Below are positions 33,942-43,222 of a DNA stretch of 64,000 nucleotides, piece by piece. Source of the stretch: Acidiluteibacter sp963716125 (GTDB lineage Bacteria > Bacteroidota > Bacteroidia > Flavobacteriales_E > Vicingaceae); assembly GCA_963716125.1 (NCBI GenBank), contig OY970294.1, positions 62,001-126,000 on the forward strand. The letters are read 5' to 3'. The notes below the pieces were generated by a model. It had not been told where the DNA came from. It worked only from the letters and a program-made list of their open reading frames with translations, and searched no databases. The position numbers were made by a program, and so were the translations under genes. Position 1 is the stretch's first letter; every line of letters starts with the position of its first letter.

Positions 33942-35236
33942 TCCTGATCAGTTTCTTTACTTTCCTTTTTATCTTCAAAGGGCAAGGCTTCTACTTCATT
34001 TTCTAACTTTGGACCATATATAAACGACATATCATCCACAGGTTCTAATCTTTTTCCGCTAGCAACTAATGCAACTGCCATAATAATACAGCTGATAATT
34101 ATGGAGTAAAGTAATATTCCTGAGTCAAAATTATCTACTTTAAATTCTTCAGGAATAGCAAAGAAAAGTAATATTGTGATCAAACCTCTAGGTGCTAAAA
34201 ATAGCTGAGGCAAAATATCTTTCTGTACGAAGATTTTGATAACAATAAATCGAATTACATACAATCCTAAAAGTATTAAACCACTTATCATAGCTACTTC
34301 TAGATTAAACAAGGATTTCAAAGTAATGGTAACTCCAAATAATACAAAGAAAAAAGTTCTAATAACAAAAGCGCTTTCTATTGTTACCAAATGAAAATCT
34401 GTGGAGACCTTTTTTAACGACCCTTTGTTTATCCATTTTTTCATAAACCCTCTAAAGAAAATCTTATAATTATTTAAAACTAAACCAAATACTAAAATGA
34501 TAATCAATGAAGACAAGTGGAATAACTTACCTACTGAATAGAGCATCAACAATACAGCAATAAGTAGAAATAGCTTAACTTGCGAATTTAGTTTTTGAAA
34601 AATCAATACTAAGGCGTAACTGATAATTAATGATAATCCAATTGTAATACCAATATTGCTAACTACATCAAATATAATCAATTTAGTACTTTCAGTTTCT
34701 GCGTTTCCAATTAAAAAGTAAAATAACAAAATACCTAAAATGTCAGAAAAGGTACCTTCATACACCATAAATTCTTTTTTGTGCTTACTTAACCCACCTA
34801 CACTTGGAATAATAATAGCACTGCTCATTACTGATAACGGAACTGCATATAGAATACTCGTAAACATACTTTCTATCAAAAAATAATTGATAATATATGC
34901 CAATAAAAAGGTGGAAGCAATTAATGAAACTAAAGCAACAGAAAATGATTTCCAGATAATCGGCCATTTTTCTTTGGTCAGTTCTAAATCCAAGGCTGCT
35001 TCTAATACAATCATTATCAACCCTACAATTCCTAGCAATTCTAAAACATTAAATAATTGTGCTTCAGGAACTTTTAAGCCTATAAAATCCATTCCTTGCT
35101 TGGTTAAAATCCCCAATATAATTAACAGAAGTACTGAAGGGATATTGGTTTTTTGAGATATAATATTGAAGAAATAGCTTAATATAATAACTAAACTAAT
35201 TCCTATAATGGCAGTATATGGATCTATAATATTCAT
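33938..35236 (-). CDS. Cation:proton antiporter (CPA family)
   Basis: 432 residues with 11-13 hydrophobic helices. Na+/H+ exchanger features: LGILTKQGMDFIGL, LEAALDLELTKEKW, SVMSSAIIIPSVGGLSKHKKEFMVYEGTFSDILGILLFYF (the exchanger core) and APRGLITILLFFAIPEEF near the end. It exchanges monovalent cations for protons across the inner membrane. The cytoplasmic tail is short and acidic, without a TrkA-N domain. The exported hypothetical gene upstream ends 15 bases before its start and is probably cotranscribed. Confidence 0.88.
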   Translation of the reverse strand: MNIIDPYTAIIGISLVIILSYFFNIISQKTNIPSVLLLIILGILTKQGMDFIGLKVPEAQLFNVLELLGIVGLIMIVLEAALDLELTKEKWPIIWKSFSVALVSLIASTFLLAYIINYFLIESMFTSILYAVPLSVMSSAIIIPSVGGLSKHKKEFMVYEGTFSDILGILLFYFLIGNAETESTKLIIFDVVSNIGITIGLSLIISYALVLIFQKLNSQVKLFLLIAVLLMLYSVGKLFHLSSLIIILVFGLVLNNYKIFFRGFMKKWINKGSLKKVSTDFHLVTIESAFVIRTFFFVLFGVTITLKSLFNLEVAMISGLILLGLYVIRFIVIKIFVQKDILPQLFLAPRGLITILLFFAIPEEFKVDNFDSGILLYSIIISCIIMAVALVASGKRLEPVDDMSFIYGPKLENEVEALPFEDKKESKETDQD

Positions 35237-35250
35237 AAAGTTTTTAAATC

Positions 35251-36066
35251 TTAGTTGTTTTCACTACTTGTTAAATCAGTGTGTATATCGTTGTAAATAT
35301 TCTTTGCTAAAATAGGAAAATAAGATTTAGTAATAATATCAATATCATTTTCAGAAGCAGGGAAAAGTGAAGAGGAAATTCCTTTTGATAAAACATCACC
35401 ATCAAGTGTGAGTAACGTGTAGTGTACTTTTATTTCTCTTTGGTATTCTTCTCTTTCCATTTTAGAATATATCTCATATAAATTCCTAAACTCTAGTTGG
35501 TTGACAAATAAAAAAACCTCAGCCTTAAATTGCTTATTTAAGCTATCTAATAAATTTTCGTTGGTTATCTCAATGTCCATAAACCTGTCTTTTGGTGCAT
35601 CTTTTACTACTAATTGACCACCATAATTGTCTTTGTTATCTCTATTTGGTTTTTTGAATGCTTTGCTCAGTTTATCTTTTATTTCTCCATCTTCTATAAC
35701 CGCAGTTGCTTTAGGATTATCTACATATTTTAATTTTCTAGAGGTATAAATATAAGTAAGGTCTTGCTCAATATCCTCATCATCCATTAAATAAAAAGAT
35801 AACACATTGTACTTTTTACTAAACTCACCGTACAAATATTTGTCAACTGCAATCGCAAATTTTTCCCTCAATTGATCGCCATTCAAGTTATTTTTTTCTC
35901 CTATAGCTCTATCAATTTCAGAGATATACATAAATGGTTCATTGGGTATAATCAGTATAGATGCCTGATCGTTTAAAGAGCCACCTCTATATTGCAAAGT
36001 GCCACTTTGTGAAAGTGCTACAAAAGAAATGAATATTGAAAAAATGAATAAGATTGATTTTTGCAT
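35251..36066 (-). CDS. Exported protein of unknown function
   Basis: 271 residues with a signal peptide (MQKSILFIFSIFISFVALSQS). The mature part is mixed alpha/beta and contains SLNDQASILIIPNEPFMYISEIDRAIGEKNNL and VFLFVNQLEFRNLYEI. No family recognised. A -7 box TATTTTTG at 36084-36091 precedes it. Operon with the antiporter downstream. Confidence 0.65.
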   Translation of the reverse strand: MQKSILFIFSIFISFVALSQSGTLQYRGGSLNDQASILIIPNEPFMYISEIDRAIGEKNNLNGDQLREKFAIAVDKYLYGEFSKKYNVLSFYLMDDEDIEQDLTYIYTSRKLKYVDNPKATAVIEDGEIKDKLSKAFKKPNRDNKDNYGGQLVVKDAPKDRFMDIEITNENLLDSLNKQFKAEVFLFVNQLEFRNLYEIYSKMEREEYQREIKVHYTLLTLDGDVLSKGISSSLFPASENDIDIITKSYFPILAKNIYNDIHTDLTSSENN

Positions 36067-36155
36067 AATGGATTAATTTTAACCAAAAATACAGTTAACT
36101 TCACTACACTAAGGCTAGACAAAATATCTTTTAAAACAATTTATTGTTAAAAAAC

Positions 36156-37475
36156 TTATTGAAATAAACGTAAAATATCATTTCCGTTTGCAATCAGCAT
36201 CAAGCCCAAAAGAATCACAAATCCAACAATTTGCGCGTGTTCTAAGAATTTTTCAGACGGTTTTCTACCACTTACAATTTCTACCAATAAAAACAAAACA
36301 TGTCCACCATCCAAAGCAGGAATAGGCAATAAATTCATAATTGCTAAAATGATAGAAAGGAAAGCTGTAAAACTCCAGAAACGTTGCCAATCCCACTGAG
36401 GAGAAAAGGCTTTTCCAATACTGATAAAACCACCTAAAGATTTATAAGCTTCCGTTTCAGGTTGAAAAATTAGTTTTAATTGCTTTATATAATTTTCAAA
36501 AGAATCATAAGCTTTGTTGACCCCAGCAGGAATAGACTCTAGTAAACCATACTCTTCTGTGGCAAAAGTTATTTGCTGATCAATAGGAACAATAGAAAAA
36601 CCCAATGTCCCATTTTCTTTAACCGTTGCATTTAATTCTTGTTGAGTTCCATTTCTGTCCACTGTTAAGCTTACTTCTTTAGAAGGATTAGCTTTTAAAT
36701 ATTGCACTACATCTTGAAAATAAGGAGTTTCATTATTATCAATGGCTACAATTTGATCACCCGATTTTAAACCAGCTTCCTCAGCTGGCGTATTCGGCAT
36801 TACCTCATCTACTTTTGTAAGAATAGCTGGTTCGATGAAGGTTTTTTGATTCTTAATTAATTTAGAAATAGTTCCATCAGGTAATTTCACATCCTGCTTT
36901 TGTCCTGCTCTTTCTACCGTTACAACTTTAGCATTATTGATAAGAATATTCATTTGAATATCACTAAATTTTTCAATTTTTTCTCCGTCAACAGCTAAAA
37001 TTTTATCACCACTTTTGATACCCATTTCCACTGCTGTGGTATCTGCATATACGCCATATGTCAAGCTATCGTTTGGAATGTATTCATTTCCCCAAGTAAA
37101 TAAAACACCAGCGTAAATAACCATTCCTAAAATTACATTTACAGTAACTCCACCTAACATAATAATTAATCTCTGCCATGCTGGTTTAGATCGAAATTCC
37201 CATGGTTTAGGTTCTTCTTTCATTTGTTCCTTATCCATAGATTCGTCTATCATTCCTGATATTTTAACGTATCCACCTAAAGGCAACCAACCCACACCAT
37301 ACTCAGTATCACCTTTTTTAAACTTAAAAAGTGAAAACCAAGGATCGAAAAATAAGTAGAATTTTTCAACTCTAGTTCCGAATAATTTTGCTGGTATAAA
37401 GTGGCCTAGCTCGTGAAGTATCACTAAAATAGATAAACTTAGTATGAGTTGTGCGGCTTGTATGAGTGCTTCCAT
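36156..37475 (-). CDS. rseP: Site-2 intramembrane metalloprotease RseP
   Basis: 439 residues. The zinc motif HELGH (21-25) lies in the first TM helix, followed by two tandem PDZ domains in the periplasm (about 125-205 and 210-290), and the third zinc ligand in PALDGGHVLF near residue 385. The family cuts anti-sigma factors in the membrane after DegS-like cleavage. Located downstream of dxr on the same strand, as in many bacteria where rseP follows dxr, but here 334 bp apart. Confidence 0.95.
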   Translation of the reverse strand: MEALIQAAQLILSLSILVILHELGHFIPAKLFGTRVEKFYLFFDPWFSLFKFKKGDTEYGVGWLPLGGYVKISGMIDESMDKEQMKEEPKPWEFRSKPAWQRLIIMLGGVTVNVILGMVIYAGVLFTWGNEYIPNDSLTYGVYADTTAVEMGIKSGDKILAVDGEKIEKFSDIQMNILINNAKVVTVERAGQKQDVKLPDGTISKLIKNQKTFIEPAILTKVDEVMPNTPAEEAGLKSGDQIVAIDNNETPYFQDVVQYLKANPSKEVSLTVDRNGTQQELNATVKENGTLGFSIVPIDQQITFATEEYGLLESIPAGVNKAYDSFENYIKQLKLIFQPETEAYKSLGGFISIGKAFSPQWDWQRFWSFTAFLSIILAIMNLLPIPALDGGHVLFLLVEIVSGRKPSEKFLEHAQIVGFVILLGLMLIANGNDILRLFQ

Positions 37476-37632
37476 TTTTTTATTTAATCAAGCGCGAAAT
37501 TACACATATTCAAATGTTCTAGACGAATTGAATTGAAAATCATGTTAATTTTTTGAGAAGTTAGAATTTAGACCTTAGACCTTAGAAAATTAACATGCTG
37601 ATTATATTATTTTTGTGCTTTAAGTATTGATT

Positions 37633-37686
37633 TTACTTTTTAATAAATTCTAAAGCTAATCTTCGGTTTTCTTCATTCCCTTTTGA
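37633..37686 (-). pseudogene. Fragment duplicating the 3' end of dxr
   Basis: Minus strand reads NEENRRLALEFIKK*, compared with DEESRRLALEFIKK* at the true end of dxr. A TAA directly upstream blocks any longer reading. Bases differ clearly between the two, so the duplication is old, or the fragment is the leftover of a replaced dxr tail. Confidence 0.65.
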
Positions 37687-37711
37687 TTAAAAGTATGCTA
37701 TTTACAACAAC

Positions 37712-37759
37712 AAACCTGTAAGGTTTAGTAGTTGGATCCTTACTAAATCTTACAGGTTT
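37712..37759. repeat. 19-bp hairpin between dxr and rseP
   Basis: AAACCTGTAAGGTTTAGTA and TACTAAATCTTACAGGTTT with a 10-base loop, pairing throughout in RNA (one G-U). No T run follows on either strand, so it is not a standard terminator. Confidence 0.7.
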
Positions 37760-37809
37760 GATGGTTATAATATTAAATTTCAATAGATTAATGCAATCTA
37801 ATTGATGAT

Positions 37810-38994
37810 TTATTTCTTAATAAACTCTAACGCTAATCGTCTACTTTCTTCATCGCTATTGACATAATCTTCTAAGGTTGGAGATTTTACAAAGGTAGCT
37901 TTCGCCATGCACTTTTGGTTGATTTCAGCAATTTCTAAAAATCCAATCCGATCTTCCAAAAAAGCTTTATTGGTAATTTCATTGGCAGCATTGAGAATGC
38001 AAGCGGCATTTCCACCTCTATTCATGGCTTCATAAGCTAAATTAAGGTTGTAAAAAGTTTCTTTATCAGCTTTCTCAAAGGTTAACTGAGGATAATCCAT
38101 AAAATTGAATCGCTCAAAATTGGAAGAAATACGCTCTGGATAAGCCAAAGCATATTGTATCGGTAATTTCATATCTGGCAAACCCATTTGAGCTTTCATA
38201 CTGCCATCTGTAAATTGTACAATAGAATGAATAATAGATTGAGGATGAACAATCACATCAATTTGATCAGCTTTTAACTGAAACAACCATTTCGCTTCAA
38301 TTACTTCTAAACCTTTGTTCATCAAAGTAGCAGAATCAATGGTGATTTTTGCTCCCATCTCCCAATTGGGATGCTTGAGAGCTTGAGCTTTCGTTACTTT
38401 GGCTAACTTTTCTTTAGACCAACCTCTAAATGGTCCGCCAGAGGCTGTTAAATAAATTTTTTCAATAGGATTGTGAAATTCACCTGCTAAACACTGAAAA
38501 ATAGCTGAATGTTCAGAATCAACAGGAAGAATAGGAACTCTATTTTTGGCTGCCAATTGGGTAACAATATCTCCTGCTACCACCAATGTTTCTTTATTGG
38601 CCAAGGCAATGGCTTTATTGGCAGCTATGGCTTTCATCGTAGGTTTTAAACCTGCGTAACCTACTAATGCAGTTAGCACAATATCAATCTCTTCCATCTC
38701 GACTACTTGCTCCAAAGCAGCAGCACCAGCGTATGTTTTAATTTCATGACTCCAAAGGGCATCTGCTACTAGTTGATATTTAGATTCATCACAAATAACT
38801 ACTGCATTAGGTTTAAATTCTAATGCTTGTTGAATCAACAATTCAGCATTAGTATTTGTCGTCAAAACTTCAACTTGAAATCTATCAGGATGATTTTTAA
38901 TTACATCTAATGCTTGCGTACCGATAGAACCAGTAGAACCTAAAATGGCAATGTGTTTTTTTCTTTTTTCTTCCTCACTATTCATAAGTAGCAA
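37810..38994 (-). CDS. dxr: 1-deoxy-D-xylulose 5-phosphate reductoisomerase
   Basis: First committed step of the MEP pathway: NADPH-dependent conversion of DXP to MEP. NADPH-binding GSTGSIGTQALDV near the N-terminus, metal/substrate motifs PVDSEHSAIFQC and LTASGGPFRGW, and HPNWEMGAKITIDSATLMNKGLEVIEAKWLF are all complete. 394 residues, normal. Either ATG (38994, or 38985 giving MNSEEEKRKK) could be the start. ispG of the same pathway is at 7.3-9.3 kb. Confidence 0.96.
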   Translation of the reverse strand: MLLMNSEEEKRKKHIAILGSTGSIGTQALDVIKNHPDRFQVEVLTTNTNAELLIQQALEFKPNAVVICDESKYQLVADALWSHEIKTYAGAAALEQVVEMEEIDIVLTALVGYAGLKPTMKAIAANKAIALANKETLVVAGDIVTQLAAKNRVPILPVDSEHSAIFQCLAGEFHNPIEKIYLTASGGPFRGWSKEKLAKVTKAQALKHPNWEMGAKITIDSATLMNKGLEVIEAKWLFQLKADQIDVIVHPQSIIHSIVQFTDGSMKAQMGLPDMKLPIQYALAYPERISSNFERFNFMDYPQLTFEKADKETFYNLNLAYEAMNRGGNAACILNAANEITNKAFLEDRIGFLEIAEINQKCMAKATFVKSPTLEDYVNSDEESRRLALEFIKK

Positions 38995-39237
38995 ATTTGA
39001 TAAAAATGATTTAACAATAGCTTAATAATCCTGTCTTTATTTTGCAGCGATAATGTGATTGGTTTTAAAAATAATCTAAAAGGATTGACTTATCGTAAAT
39101 TGATTATGATTAATTTCTGTGAAAAAAATCTAAGAGTATTTGTTTGTTTGATGATATTGTTAATAATGAACATTTTAATCTTAAATTGTGGCAGCATATA
39201 AAGTAAGGCTTTATTTCTATACTTTTTTTAAAAAAAC

Positions 39238-39245
39238 TATATTTG
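39238..39245 (+). promoter_or_regulatory. -7 box (TATATTTG) of the M49-like gene
   Basis: TAnnTTTG ending 24 bases before the ATG at 39270. It overlaps the TTG at 39243, which therefore cannot be the real start. Confidence 0.5.
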
Positions 39246-39269
39246 GACTTCAAAACAAATCCATTCCAA

Positions 39270-40937
39270 ATGAAAAAAATAAATACAATTGCAGCTGCAG
39301 CTCTGATAACGGTCTTTTCAGCTTGTAACAATCCTTCCGAAAAAAATGAAAATCAAGAAAATGTAGCGGATACATTGAGTCAAAATGTAGAAGATTTAGC
39401 TCCTGTAAGGCCTGAAATATACGCTAAAGTTAAATTAACTACTGACTTAAGTAATTTAAGTGAGAACGATAGAAAAGTTATTCCATTATTGATACAAGCT
39501 GCGCAATTGATGGATCAAATTTTTTGGAAAGAAGCAATTCCCGAAAATATTCAAATAGATGTAGAAAAATTGAGTGCTAAAGAAAAGGAGTTTTATAAAT
39601 TGAATTATGGTCCTTGGGACAGATTAAATGACAATAAACCTTTTATTTCAGGAGTTGGCGAAAAACCAATTGGAGCTAATTTTTACCCAGCTAATTTTCA
39701 AGAAATTGATTTTGAGTCTATTCAGGCAGAAGATAAAAAAAGTTTGTATACTATCATCCGTTTAAATGAAGATGGAACTTATAGAACTATTCCTTATCAC
39801 CAATTTTTTGAAGAACAAATGCAAGCTGCAGATTTATTAGATCAAGCAGCAGAAATTACTACCGATAAAGAGTTTAAAAATTATTTGACTTTACGCGCTA
39901 AGGCTTTGAGAACTGATAAATATGATGAGTCAGACAAAGCATGGTTGATGATGAAAGACAATACTTTAGATTTTATTGTTGGACCAATTGAAAACTACGA
40001 AGATAAAATGTATGGTTACAAAGCTGCTCATGAAGCTTATATTTTAGTAAAAGATAAGAAATGGAGTGAGAAATTGGCAAAGTATGTGGCTTATATGCAA
40101 GAATTACAAAGTAATTTACCTGTTGAAGCAAAATACAAAGCAGAAAAACCAGGTACAGATGCACAATTAAATGCTTATGATGTAATTTATTATGCAGGAG
40201 ATTGTAATGCTGGAAGTAAAACCATTGCAGTTAATTTACCCAATGATGAAGCTTTGCAAAAAAGTTTAGGAACGCGTCGTTCTCAGTTAAAAAATGCCAT
40301 GAAAGCTAAGTTCGACAAAATCTTAATTCCAATTGCAGATGAATTAATCACCGAATCTCAGCGTAAAAACATCACTTTTGATGCTTTTTTTGCCAATACC
40401 ATGTTTCACGAAGTGGCGCATGGATTAGGAGTTAAAAACACTTTGGATGGAAAAGGAACTGTGCGTGAAGCTTTAAAAGAAAAAGCATCTGCCTTAGAAG
40501 AAGGAAAAGCGGATATTTTAGGCTTATATATGATTACTCAATTATCTGACAAAAAAGTATATACCGACGGAATACTAATGGACAATTATGTAACCTTTTT
40601 AGCAAGTATTTTTAGGTCTGTTCGTTTTGGAGCTGCTTCCGCTCACGGTCAAGCCAATATGGTTCGTTTCAATTTCTTTAAAGAAAAAGGAGCTTTTACA
40701 GTTGGTGAAGATGGTAGATATGCTGTTGACTTTGAGAAAATGAAAACAGCTATGAATGATCTTTCTGCTTTAATTTTAAAATTGCAAGGAGATGGAGACT
40801 ATGATGGAGTTGTAAAATTATTAGATGAAAAAGGTAGTATTGATAGTCAGCTGCAAGCAGATTTACAAAAACTGAATGATGCTGGTATTCCTGTAGATGT
40901 TTATTATGAACAAGGAGTAGAAGCTTTGGGATTGTAG
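39270..40937 (+). CDS. M49-like zinc peptidase lipoprotein (dipeptidyl peptidase III related)
   Basis: About 555 residues with lipoprotein signal MKKINTIAAAALITVFSAC. The active site reads FHEVAHGLG (HEXXH) with a second motif ALEEGKADILGLY, corresponding to the EExRAE of M49; true DPP III has the longer HEXXXH. C-terminal RSVRFGAASAHGQANMVRFNF is typical of this M49-like bacterial branch. Predicted periplasmic or surface peptidase. Start placed at 39270 because the signal peptide begins there. Single gene ended by a terminator at 40962. Confidence 0.8.
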   Translation: MKKINTIAAAALITVFSACNNPSEKNENQENVADTLSQNVEDLAPVRPEIYAKVKLTTDLSNLSENDRKVIPLLIQAAQLMDQIFWKEAIPENIQIDVEKLSAKEKEFYKLNYGPWDRLNDNKPFISGVGEKPIGANFYPANFQEIDFESIQAEDKKSLYTIIRLNEDGTYRTIPYHQFFEEQMQAADLLDQAAEITTDKEFKNYLTLRAKALRTDKYDESDKAWLMMKDNTLDFIVGPIENYEDKMYGYKAAHEAYILVKDKKWSEKLAKYVAYMQELQSNLPVEAKYKAEKPGTDAQLNAYDVIYYAGDCNAGSKTIAVNLPNDEALQKSLGTRRSQLKNAMKAKFDKILIPIADELITESQRKNITFDAFFANTMFHEVAHGLGVKNTLDGKGTVREALKEKASALEEGKADILGLYMITQLSDKKVYTDGILMDNYVTFLASIFRSVRFGAASAHGQANMVRFNFFKEKGAFTVGEDGRYAVDFEKMKTAMNDLSALILKLQGDGDYDGVVKLLDEKGSIDSQLQADLQKLNDAGIPVDVYYEQGVEALGL

Positions 40938-40961
40938 CATTTAATTACTTCCATAATTTTT

Positions 40962-40995
40962 AAAAAGGTTCATATAAATATGAACCTTTTTTTTA
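40962..40995 (+). terminator. Intrinsic terminator of the M49-like gene
   Basis: AAGGTTCATA / TATGAACCTT with 4-base loop followed by a long T run. Confidence 0.88.
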
Positions 40996-41045
40996 TTTAA
41001 TTTTAATTTAACGTTATAAGGATAATAAAATCGAGAAGAAACCCT

Positions 41046-41053
41046 TAAATTTG
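41046..41053 (+). promoter_or_regulatory. -7 box (TAAATTTG) of the T9SS cargo gene
   Basis: TAnnTTTG, 33 bases ahead of the ATG at 41087. Confidence 0.5.
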
Positions 41054-41086
41054 CGGCGTTAAAAAAAATTTACTAAAACATTAATT

Positions 41087-43135
41087 ATGAAAAAAGTACT
41101 ACTTATTTTGGTCGCTTTAATTGCCACCACCTTCTCATCAACCTTAAAAGCACAGTGTAATGACTTGTTTTTCTCAGAATACATTGAAGGCTCTGGAAAC
41201 AACAAAGCACTAGAAATTTATAATCCTACATCGGCTCCAATTAGCTTGTCTGATTATATCATTTATAGAAATAACAATGGTTCATTAACTCCAAGTGATT
41301 CTATAAAAAGTAATGCAGTAATCAACGCAGGTGATGTATATGTCATTGCAAATCCAACTGCAAGTACACAAATATTAGCCGTTTCAGATACCACACATAC
41401 CATTACATTTTACAATGGTGATGATGCTCTATTTTTAAAGAAAATTAGTACATCAGATACTTTAGATATTATTGGAATTATAGGTGTAGATCCAGGTTCA
41501 TCTTGGGCGGTAGATACTGGCGCTACTGCTGAATATACTTTAATAAGAAGAGATAGCGTAAACAAAGGTCAAAAAAATTGGACAATTGGATCTACTGAAT
41601 GGTTGGTTTTTCCACAAAATATGTCTGATTCATTGGGAAGCAATACCAATTCTTGTTTTGTGGGTGTGGTAGCCGTTTCAGTTTTGATTGATTCTATTGT
41701 TGATAATACTTGTTTTGGTTTAAATACAGGTGCTGCAAGAGCTGTAGCTTCAAATGGAGCAGCTCCTTACATATTCAATTGGTCTAATGGATTTATAGAC
41801 ACTACGAGTGGTAGTTCTGTAAATACTTTATTGCTAGCAGGCAAATATTTTGTTACTGTAACAGCAGCGGGAACTTCTGCAATAGATTCAGTAATTATTG
41901 GTCAACCTGCAATGCCCGTTACTATTAATTTAGATTCAATCAGAATGATTAGTTGTAATGGCAAGACAGATGGTTATATTCGTGCTTCTGTCATGTTTGG
42001 AAATGGTCCTTACACTTTCAATTTAGGAAATAAAACTACTTTCTCATCTGTCATTGCTAGTCAAAGTTTTGAGTTAGCTGCAGCCAATTGGAATTATACT
42101 TTATCTCCTGCAGTTTATAATACAGATGGTGATAGCTTAATTGCAGATGGTTCTGATGTGTGGGACACTATTGTTGGTTATAACAATTCTATAGATACTG
42201 CTTCTAACGGAGTTTACTTTTTCGGTGGAATGGATTTAGACAATCCAAATGGCGGTTCTTCTGCTTATCACGAAATTATTTTTGATACTTTAGATGTTTC
42301 AGCAATGAAAAATCTTGAAATTTCATTTGATTATTTTACGGAAGGCTTTGATGGCTCTGATGAAATCGAATATTTAATCAAGTTTGATACTACTTCTACT
42401 GCTTCACCGGTTAGCTTGGATAAAAATACACTAGCTTGGACAAACGTAAATGTGATGATTCCTGACTCAGCTCAAGAAATTATATTTATGTTGAGAGCTA
42501 AGCAAAATGGTACGGATTATTTTGGCTTTGACAATGTTAGGTTATATGAGCACAGCACATCTTTTGATAGTCTTCCTTCAGGCTCTTACAATTTAATTGT
42601 TATCGATAAAAATAATTGCTTTGGGGCAGATACTTTTTTAATCGTAGAGCCTGATACCATAAGTATTACCGGTGTTATAACTAATGAAACTGTTGGAAAC
42701 GATGGCGCAATAGATTTAACTGTAATAGGTGGAACAGCACCTTACGCTATTCTTTGGAATGATTCTTCTACAACACAAGATATTGATAGTTTGGTAGGCG
42801 GAACGTATACAGTTTCAGTGACAGATGCTAACGGATGTATGAATTCAGCATCTTTTTCAGTGATTAGCACTGTTGGTTTAGAAGAATTGAATGTATTGAA
42901 TCAAATTACTATTGCTCCAAATCCATCGCATGGTATAATTCAATTAAATGCTATTTCACAAGGAAATATTCAAGTCAACTTGATGGACACCAAAGGAAAT
43001 ACAATTTCAAACCAACTATGGAATAGCTCTTCAAACGCTCAATTGAATTACAGTTCTATTGCAGAGGGATTGTATCTAATTAGTTTTACTAATAATCAAG
43101 GACAAACAGCTACAAAAAGATTTGTGAAAAGATAG
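41087..43135 (+). CDS. Secreted lamin-tail/SprB-repeat protein with T9SS type A sorting domain
   Basis: 682 residues: signal peptide (to KAQC), lamin-tail domain (about 24-165: LFFSEYIEGSGNNKALEIYNPTS), SprB-like repeats (about 200-270 and 285-320; CFGLNTGAARAVASNGAAPYIFNWSNG), a jelly-roll like stretch (about 330-480), another SprB-like repeat (about 520-590: GTAPYAILWNDSSTTQDIDSLVGGTYTVSVTDANGC), and the C-terminal T9SS tail (about 610-682: ITIAPNPSHGIIQLNA...EGLYLISFTNNQGQTATKRFVKR). Exported by Sec, then through T9SS and probably attached to the cell surface. The SprE/PorW T9SS component is in this window at 57.6 kb. Confidence 0.92.
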   Translation: MKKVLLILVALIATTFSSTLKAQCNDLFFSEYIEGSGNNKALEIYNPTSAPISLSDYIIYRNNNGSLTPSDSIKSNAVINAGDVYVIANPTASTQILAVSDTTHTITFYNGDDALFLKKISTSDTLDIIGIIGVDPGSSWAVDTGATAEYTLIRRDSVNKGQKNWTIGSTEWLVFPQNMSDSLGSNTNSCFVGVVAVSVLIDSIVDNTCFGLNTGAARAVASNGAAPYIFNWSNGFIDTTSGSSVNTLLLAGKYFVTVTAAGTSAIDSVIIGQPAMPVTINLDSIRMISCNGKTDGYIRASVMFGNGPYTFNLGNKTTFSSVIASQSFELAAANWNYTLSPAVYNTDGDSLIADGSDVWDTIVGYNNSIDTASNGVYFFGGMDLDNPNGGSSAYHEIIFDTLDVSAMKNLEISFDYFTEGFDGSDEIEYLIKFDTTSTASPVSLDKNTLAWTNVNVMIPDSAQEIIFMLRAKQNGTDYFGFDNVRLYEHSTSFDSLPSGSYNLIVIDKNNCFGADTFLIVEPDTISITGVITNETVGNDGAIDLTVIGGTAPYAILWNDSSTTQDIDSLVGGTYTVSVTDANGCMNSASFSVISTVGLEELNVLNQITIAPNPSHGIIQLNAISQGNIQVNLMDTKGNTISNQLWNSSSNAQLNYSSIAEGLYLISFTNNQGQTATKRFVKR

Positions 43136-43160
43136 TATTTAGCTAGTTCAAAAAAATATA

Positions 43161-43198
43161 AAACCTCGTTTTGGCAATGCTAAAACGAGGTTTTTTTA
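43161..43198 (+). terminator. Intrinsic terminator of the T9SS cargo gene
   Basis: AAACCTCGTTTT / AAAACGAGGTTT, followed by a T run. Confidence 0.9.
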
Positions 43199-43222
43199 TA
43201 CCTTTATCCAAAACAATTTGAA

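Larger units (their letters stand above)
37476..37809. other. 334-bp gap between dxr and rseP
   Basis: Contains, from left to right, a heptamer repeat AGACCTTAGACCTTAGA (37570-37586), a short copy of the dxr 3' coding end (37633-37686) and a strong 19-bp hairpin (37712-37759). No other gene seen. Confidence 0.7.

Noticed and set aside
39243..39269. TTG start for the M49-like gene
   Set aside because: The TTG lies inside the -7 box, and the lipoprotein signal begins at the ATG at 39270.
39110..39331. Minus-strand ORF between dxr and the M49-like gene
   Set aside because: It overlaps the signal peptide of the M49-like gene and has no family features; the gap 38995-39269 appears to be only promoter and AT-rich sequence.
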